Positions 6,219 through 9,452 of a DNA stretch of 9,452 nt are shown piece by piece; within the stretch, counting starts at the first letter, position 1; each line of letters begins with the position of its first letter. Below the pieces are notes generated by a model. The model worked only from the letters and a program-made list of their open reading frames with translations. It did not search any database and was not told the origin of the DNA. The stretch is from positions 1-9,452 of the forward strand of contig CAITOD010000626.1 of the NCBI GenBank assembly GCA_903893935.1, written 5' to 3'. The position numbers were made by a program, and so were the translations under genes. Source of the DNA: an uncultured Sphingomonadales bacterium (GTDB taxonomy: Bacteria > Pseudomonadota > Alphaproteobacteria > Sphingomonadales > Sphingomonadaceae).

Positions 6219-8447
6219 CTATTCGGATGTCAGGGTCTGAAGCACGACCGGGACCGGCCGCGCGCGCGATGGCGTAATCCGGCGCATGTCGGACAGCGCG
6301 AGCACATAGGCGAGCAGCGATTCCGCGCCGCGATTTTCATTGGCGCGATCGGGGTGCAAGCCGTCGCGGCAGGCGCCGGTGGTCGTATCGACCAGCGGCA
6401 CGCCAAGGTCGTTGGTGCCGGTAAACCAGGCAAACGCGCGCTGCGCCTCGATCCGCCAGACCGGTGCCGGATCGATCGACGTGGCGGCGAGGCACGCGGC
6501 GATGGTGGCGCAGGCTTCGACCGGTTGCTGGTCGAACGGGTGCGGTGGTGCGCGCGTTCCGGCAAGAAAACCGTGCGAGCCGACCGGTCGGAAATGCCCG
6601 CTCGGCGCGGTCTGCGCGGCCACCAACCAGGTCAGCGAGCGCAACCCGGCGTCGATCAGGTCGCGATCGTCGAGCGCGCGACCGGTCACGATCAGCGCCT
6701 CGCACAGCCGCGCATTGTCATAGCTCAGCCGGTCTTCGAACCACACCCAGTCGCGCCCCTCGCAGGCGGACAGGCAGGCGCGCAGCCTTCGCGCGAGATC
6801 CTGCCGCAGATAGCCGGCTGCCGTATCGCGCGGATGCGTTGCGCAATAGGCGTCGAAACCCAAAAGCGCGAAAGCCCAGGCGCGCGGCGAGCCGAACGCT
6901 GCGGCAGACGTCATCGCCAGGCGGAACAGCGGGGCCGCCCAGTGGGCGAGGGCCGGATGATCCTTCGACTGCGCGCACACGCCCAGCGCCCAGAGCGTGC
7001 GGCCATGGCTGTCCTGCGACCCCGAAGGTTCGAGCCAGCGGCGGTCATAGCCCATGAAATTGCGGAACAGGCCGTTGTCGGGGTTCCAGCCGTGCTGGAT
7101 GAACGCCGCAAAGCGCGGCGCCATGGCTTGCGCAAACGCGCCCTGGCCATCGGCGCCGATGCGGCAGCAGGCGATCAGCGCGCGGGCGTTGTCATCGATA
7201 CAATAGCCGTGGTGGCGATCGGGAATGCTGTGCACGGCGTGCTGGAACAGCCCGGTATCGTCGCACATCGTTCGGAAATGCGCGAGTTCGAGCGTGGGCA
7301 GCGCCGGCGCGGGGCGATGGCAGGCCTGGCGAAAACAATCGCGATAGCGTTGCGCGACATTGGACCAGATCATCGCCCGGCTGGCGCCATAGGCCTTGCG
7401 CCCCATCGCCATCCGCGCGCGGTCATCGACCAGCAGACCGGTTACCGCCGCGCCGAGCGCTGCGGAATCATGGAACGGGACGAGCATGCCCGATCCATCG
7501 ATCAGCAATTCGACCGCGTGCCAATAGGGGGTGGAAACCACCGGCCGGCCCAGCCCGTGCGAATAGGCGAGCGTGCCCGACGTCATTTGCGCTTCCCCGA
7601 GATAGGGCGTTACATAGACATCGCACATGGCGATATGATCGAGCAGTTCGGGTCGGTCGACAAACCGGTCGAGGAACACGACCTGGCCATCGAGGCCGAG
7701 TTCGTGAACGCGCGCAACCAGCGTCTCGCGATAGGCTTCGCCTGCTGCGCGCAGCAATGCGGGATGTGTCGCGCCCATCACCACATAGACCGCATCGGGC
7801 ACTTGCTCGAGAATGGCGGGCATCGCCGCGATCATCGTCTCGATGCCCTTGTTGGGGCTGAGCAGGCCGAACGTCAGGATCACATGGCGGCCGTCAAAAC
7901 CCAGTGCCGCCTTGGCGCGATCGGGGGTGACCAGCGGCATGTCGGGAATACCGTGCGCGATAACCACGATCTTGTCGGGATCGGCACCATAAGTATCGAT
8001 CAGGATTGCGCGGCCCTTGCGCGCCATCACCACGACTTGCGCCGATGCATCGAGAATGGCCTCGATCACCCGGCGCTGGGCCGGGCTGGGGCGATCGAGC
8101 ACGGTATGCAGCGTGGTCACCAGCGGCACGCGTATTGCGGCGATCAGATCGAGGATCAGTTCGCCCGCTGCGCCGCCGAAAATGCCGAATTCGTGCTGCA
8201 GGCACACGACATCGAAGCCTTGCGCATTGATATAGGCCGCCGCCGCGCGATAGCCCGGCGCATCTTCCTGCTCGATTGTCCAGCACACGTGCGGACCATA
8301 GGCGTATTGCGCGCCGGGATCGCACATGGCGACAATCGCGGTCTGTGCCACGCTGTCGAGGTGGCGCACGGCAAGTTCAAGATCGGTGGTGAACGTCGCA
8401 ATGCCGCAGCGCCGGGGCAGGGCGTTGCCGATGAATGCGACCCGCAG
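6219..8447 (-). CDS. GT4-like glycosyltransferase fused to an alpha/alpha-toroid domain
   Basis: A GT-B glycosyltransferase (about residues 1-370) is followed by an alpha/alpha-barrel domain (about 385-730) like those of six-hairpin glycosidases. I begin at CTG 8447 because the conserved first strand and glycine loop (RVAFIGNALPRRCGIATF) lie before the first GTG at 8369; starting at that GTG (716 residues) would delete them. Other transferase marks, numbered from the GTG, are LQHEFGIFGG (58-66), TLHTV (86-90), FGLLSPNKGIE (167-177) and STPYWHAVELLIDGSG (279-294). The usual second Glu of the EX7E motif is replaced: EAQMTSGTL starts at Glu259. The C-terminal domain carries HGYCIDDNARAL (387-398) and WFEDRLSYDNARL (543-555), acid-rich motifs suited to sugar binding or cleavage. 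No signal peptide is seen, so cytoplasmic. The tightly linked GH130 gene suggests shared use of a mannose-type sugar. Donor and product are unknown. The start codon is uncertain because an in-frame TGA lies 21 nt before the CTG. Confidence 0.85.
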   Translation of the reverse strand: MRVAFIGNALPRRCGIATFTTDLELAVRHLDSVAQTAIVAMCDPGAQYAYGPHVCWTIEQEDAPGYRAAAAYINAQGFDVVCLQHEFGIFGGAAGELILDLIAAIRVPLVTTLHTVLDRPSPAQRRVIEAILDASAQVVVMARKGRAILIDTYGADPDKIVVIAHGIPDMPLVTPDRAKAALGFDGRHVILTFGLLSPNKGIETMIAAMPAILEQVPDAVYVVMGATHPALLRAAGEAYRETLVARVHELGLDGQVVFLDRFVDRPELLDHIAMCDVYVTPYLGEAQMTSGTLAYSHGLGRPVVSTPYWHAVELLIDGSGMLVPFHDSAALGAAVTGLLVDDRARMAMGRKAYGASRAMIWSNVAQRYRDCFRQACHRPAPALPTLELAHFRTMCDDTGLFQHAVHSIPDRHHGYCIDDNARALIACCRIGADGQGAFAQAMAPRFAAFIQHGWNPDNGLFRNFMGYDRRWLEPSGSQDSHGRTLWALGVCAQSKDHPALAHWAAPLFRLAMTSAAAFGSPRAWAFALLGFDAYCATHPRDTAAGYLRQDLARRLRACLSACEGRDWVWFEDRLSYDNARLCEALIVTGRALDDRDLIDAGLRSLTWLVAAQTAPSGHFRPVGSHGFLAGTRAPPHPFDQQPVEACATIAACLAATSIDPAPVWRIEAQRAFAWFTGTNDLGVPLVDTTTGACRDGLHPDRANENRGAESLLAYVLALSDMRRITPSRARPVPVVLQTLTSE

Positions 8448-8468
8448 CTGGCCCCATGACGAAACGTC

Positions 8469-8546
8469 TCAGAGCTTTCCTTTCGGCAAAGCGGCGGCGG
8501 GGCGGGGGGCGGTCAAATCGGTAGCATGAATCGGGGTGAGGCACAT
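8469..8546 (-). CDS. 25-codon leader frame, in frame with and possibly the severed N-terminus of the glycosyltransferase
   Basis: An ATG at 8546 is preceded by AGGAG (8559-8555) at 8 nt, the best ribosome binding site in this region. It encodes a 25-residue peptide starting MCLTPIHATDL and ending ALPKGKL, then TGA at 8471-8469. The frame is the same as the glycosyltransferase: after the TGA it continues DVSSWGQLRVAFIGN without another stop. Either this is a true leader peptide, or the TGA is a nonsense mutation or base error and the glycosyltransferase really starts here with a short extension. The peptide resembles nothing I recognise. Confidence 0.4.
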   Translation of the reverse strand: MCLTPIHATDLTAPRPAAALPKGKL

Positions 8547-8695
8547 GGTGCGCGCTCCTGCAGCAAGCGGGGGCGCGTCGCATCCCTCAGTCGCGCAAGG
8601 CCTGGGTGTCCGAAGTCGCGCGATGCCCGCAGCATTAGCACGACCGGGTGCTTTCCCGGCATCAAATCGTTAACGACTTTGTAACGCCGCCGCGG
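8472..8695. other. Intergenic region upstream of the glycosyltransferase operon
   Basis: This 224-bp stretch between the permease stop and the glycosyltransferase leader must hold the end of one unit and probably the promoter of the next. It contains a 10-bp perfect palindrome TCGTTAACGA (8667-8676), flanked by AAA and CTTT, and a short hairpin CCGGG...CCCGG (8644-8659) with a 6-nt loop and no T run. I find no clear -35/-10 pair. The part from 8491 to 8520 is a G/C tract inside the leader frame. Confidence 0.5.
8667..8676. repeat. Palindrome TCGTTAACGA, possible operator
   Basis: A perfect 10-bp palindrome, nearly extended by AAA on one side and TTT on the other with one extra C. It lies 20 nt past the permease stop and about 120 nt before the leader ATG. 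On the minus strand the half TTAACGAT differs by one base from the CtrA half-site TTAACCAT, but no second half-site stands at the right distance. It may be a regulator site or chance. Confidence 0.3.
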
Positions 8696-9452
8696 TCAGG
8701 GCAGCACGGCGAGCCAGTGGCTGACCACCACCACGCCCGCGCCCGCTACGACTGTCAGATGGGGCCAATAGCCGGCACCGGTGCGCACGCCGGGTTCTGG
8801 GCGCAAGTGCAGATCGTCGACCATGTCTTCGGGGAAGCGGCCTTTGTCGACCACGTAGTGCCGCCAGGCGAACACCGGCAGGATCAGCGCGACGCAGACC
8901 AGCCCGGTGACCAGCGTGCCTTTGCCCAGCATGTCGGCCCCCACCCCCATCAGCGCCAGATTGACGAACGACAGCACGGTGCCCGCCGCGAGCAGAACGG
9001 TGGGCGCGCGATAGGGCCGCTCCCAGCCGGGGCGATCCATGCGGTGGATCCACGCCGCATTGAGATTGAGGAAGTTGAACAGGATATAGCAGACGTTCGA
9101 CACGCCGAGCACGAACACATAGTCCGACATCGACAGCAGGATCAGGTTGAACCCGAGATCGGTCCACATCGCCGCAGTCGGCGCACCGGCGTGGTTTACC
9201 CGGCTCAGATACCTGGGCAGCCAGCCATCGGCCGAAGCCTGGTAAAGCGTGCGCGACGATCCCGCCATCGACATGATGATCGCGAGCAGGAGCGCGAGGA
9301 TCATCATCACCACGATCACGTTGCCCGCCACCGGCCCGGCCTTGATCATTCCGGACATGGCTTTGCCCACGCCCATGTTGTTGGCGATATCGGGCGACAG
9401 CATGCCGTCGAGCCCGAGCACGCCCTGAAAGCTGATCGGCACCAGCGTGAAC
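8696..9452 (-). CDS. APC-superfamily amino acid/polyamine permease, C-terminal part (cut by right edge)
   Basis: About 251 residues are visible, open to the window edge, and ending at TGA 8698-8696. The GTG at 9442 is not the start, since the frame continues upstream as FTL-VPISFQGV. Hydrophobic helices follow at roughly GNVIVVMMILALLLAIIMSMAG, DLGFNLILLSMSDYVFVLGV and YILFNFLNLNAAWI, then two in the stretch APTVLLAAGTVLSF to VALILPVFAW, and a last one near the C-terminus. Motifs such as SRTLYQASADGWLPRYLSRVNHAGAP are typical of the cytoplasmic loop after TM8 of APC permeases (R-x-L-Y-x-x-A-x-D-G-x-L-P). The protein is an inner-membrane secondary transporter. Substrate cannot be assigned. The N-terminal half with the binding-site helices TM1 and TM6 is outside or at the edge. 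A link to the sugar operon downstream is not indicated. Confidence 0.82.
   Translation of the reverse strand, partial: FTLVPISFQGVLGLDGMLSPDIANNMGVGKAMSGMIKAGPVAGNVIVVMMILALLLAIIMSMAGSSRTLYQASADGWLPRYLSRVNHAGAPTAAMWTDLGFNLILLSMSDYVFVLGVSNVCYILFNFLNLNAAWIHRMDRPGWERPYRAPTVLLAAGTVLSFVNLALMGVGADMLGKGTLVTGLVCVALILPVFAWRHYVVDKGRFPEDMVDDLHLRPEPGVRTGAGYWPHLTVVAGAGVVVVSHWLAVLP

Noticed and set aside
5988..8459. An 823-codon open frame on the plus strand opposite the glycosyltransferase and GH130 genes
   Set aside because: It is antisense to two genes with clear conserved motifs. Its translation is Arg/His/Ala/Gly/Gln-rich with no recognisable domain, as expected from the complement of high-GC coding DNA.
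8469..8471. TGA as a selenocysteine codon in the glycosyltransferase
   Set aside because: No bacterial SECIS-like hairpin was evident just after the TGA, and selenocysteine at this non-conserved N-terminal position has no precedent I know of in GT4 enzymes.
8377..8583. 68-codon minus-strand frame crossing the glycosyltransferase start and containing ATG 8457
   Set aside because: Arg/Pro-rich, and one base out of frame with the glycosyltransferase. It is kept only as one possible explanation for the start-site problem.
8644..8659. Hairpin CCGGG...CCCGG as a terminator for the permease
   Set aside because: Only 5 bp, and no T run follows on the minus strand.

Overview
The window is GC-rich (codons ending in G/C dominate) and every supported gene lies on the minus strand, so it reads from right to left. 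Codon use, the CheB-CheR-kinase hybrid, the FixJ-type output and the Thivi_2564-like small membrane protein suggest an alphaproteobacterium, probably a sphingomonad. That assignment is inference from style and gene content. No rRNA or other marker gene is present. I saw no tRNA, IS element, CRISPR array or phage gene.

Layout from right to left: (1) 9452-8696, the C-terminal half of an APC-superfamily amino-acid/polyamine permease cut by the window edge. (2) A 226-bp gap holding the probable start of a transcription unit, including a 25-codon reading frame with a strong ribosome binding site that ends in TGA in the same frame as the next gene. (3) 8447-6219, a family-4-like glycosyltransferase fused to a C-terminal alpha/alpha-barrel domain. 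(4) 6211-4910, a GH130-family glycosidase or phosphorylase only 7 nt downstream, so almost certainly in the same operon. (5) 4790-4599, a 63-residue two-helix membrane protein of the Thivi_2564 type. (6) 4498-164, a 1444-residue signalling protein with the order CheB methylesterase, CheR methyltransferase, PAS-like region, coiled coil, PAS, histidine kinase, receiver, receiver, LuxR/FixJ-type HTH. (7) A hairpin terminator at 114-153. (8) 59-1, the first codons of a YeeE/YedE-like membrane protein running off the left edge.

The enzyme pair is the metabolic core. A GT-B transferase with a toroid domain is coupled to a GH130 enzyme, a family known for mannoside phosphorolysis or hydrolysis. The product is unknown, but a mannose-containing glycan or oligosaccharide is the natural guess. 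The hybrid kinase beside it carries sensor, phosphorelay and DNA-binding output in one chain and could act locally or globally. Only adjacency suggests the link.

Three start sites are not what a simple ORF call gives. The glycosyltransferase needs an N-terminus upstream of its first GTG, because the conserved glycine-rich loop lies there, but no ATG/GTG/TTG is available before an in-frame TGA. The hybrid kinase has only a TTG start without a good ribosome binding site, overlapped by the stop of a 13-codon leader frame that has one. The small membrane protein should begin at the ATG at 4790 rather than the TTG six bases upstream.
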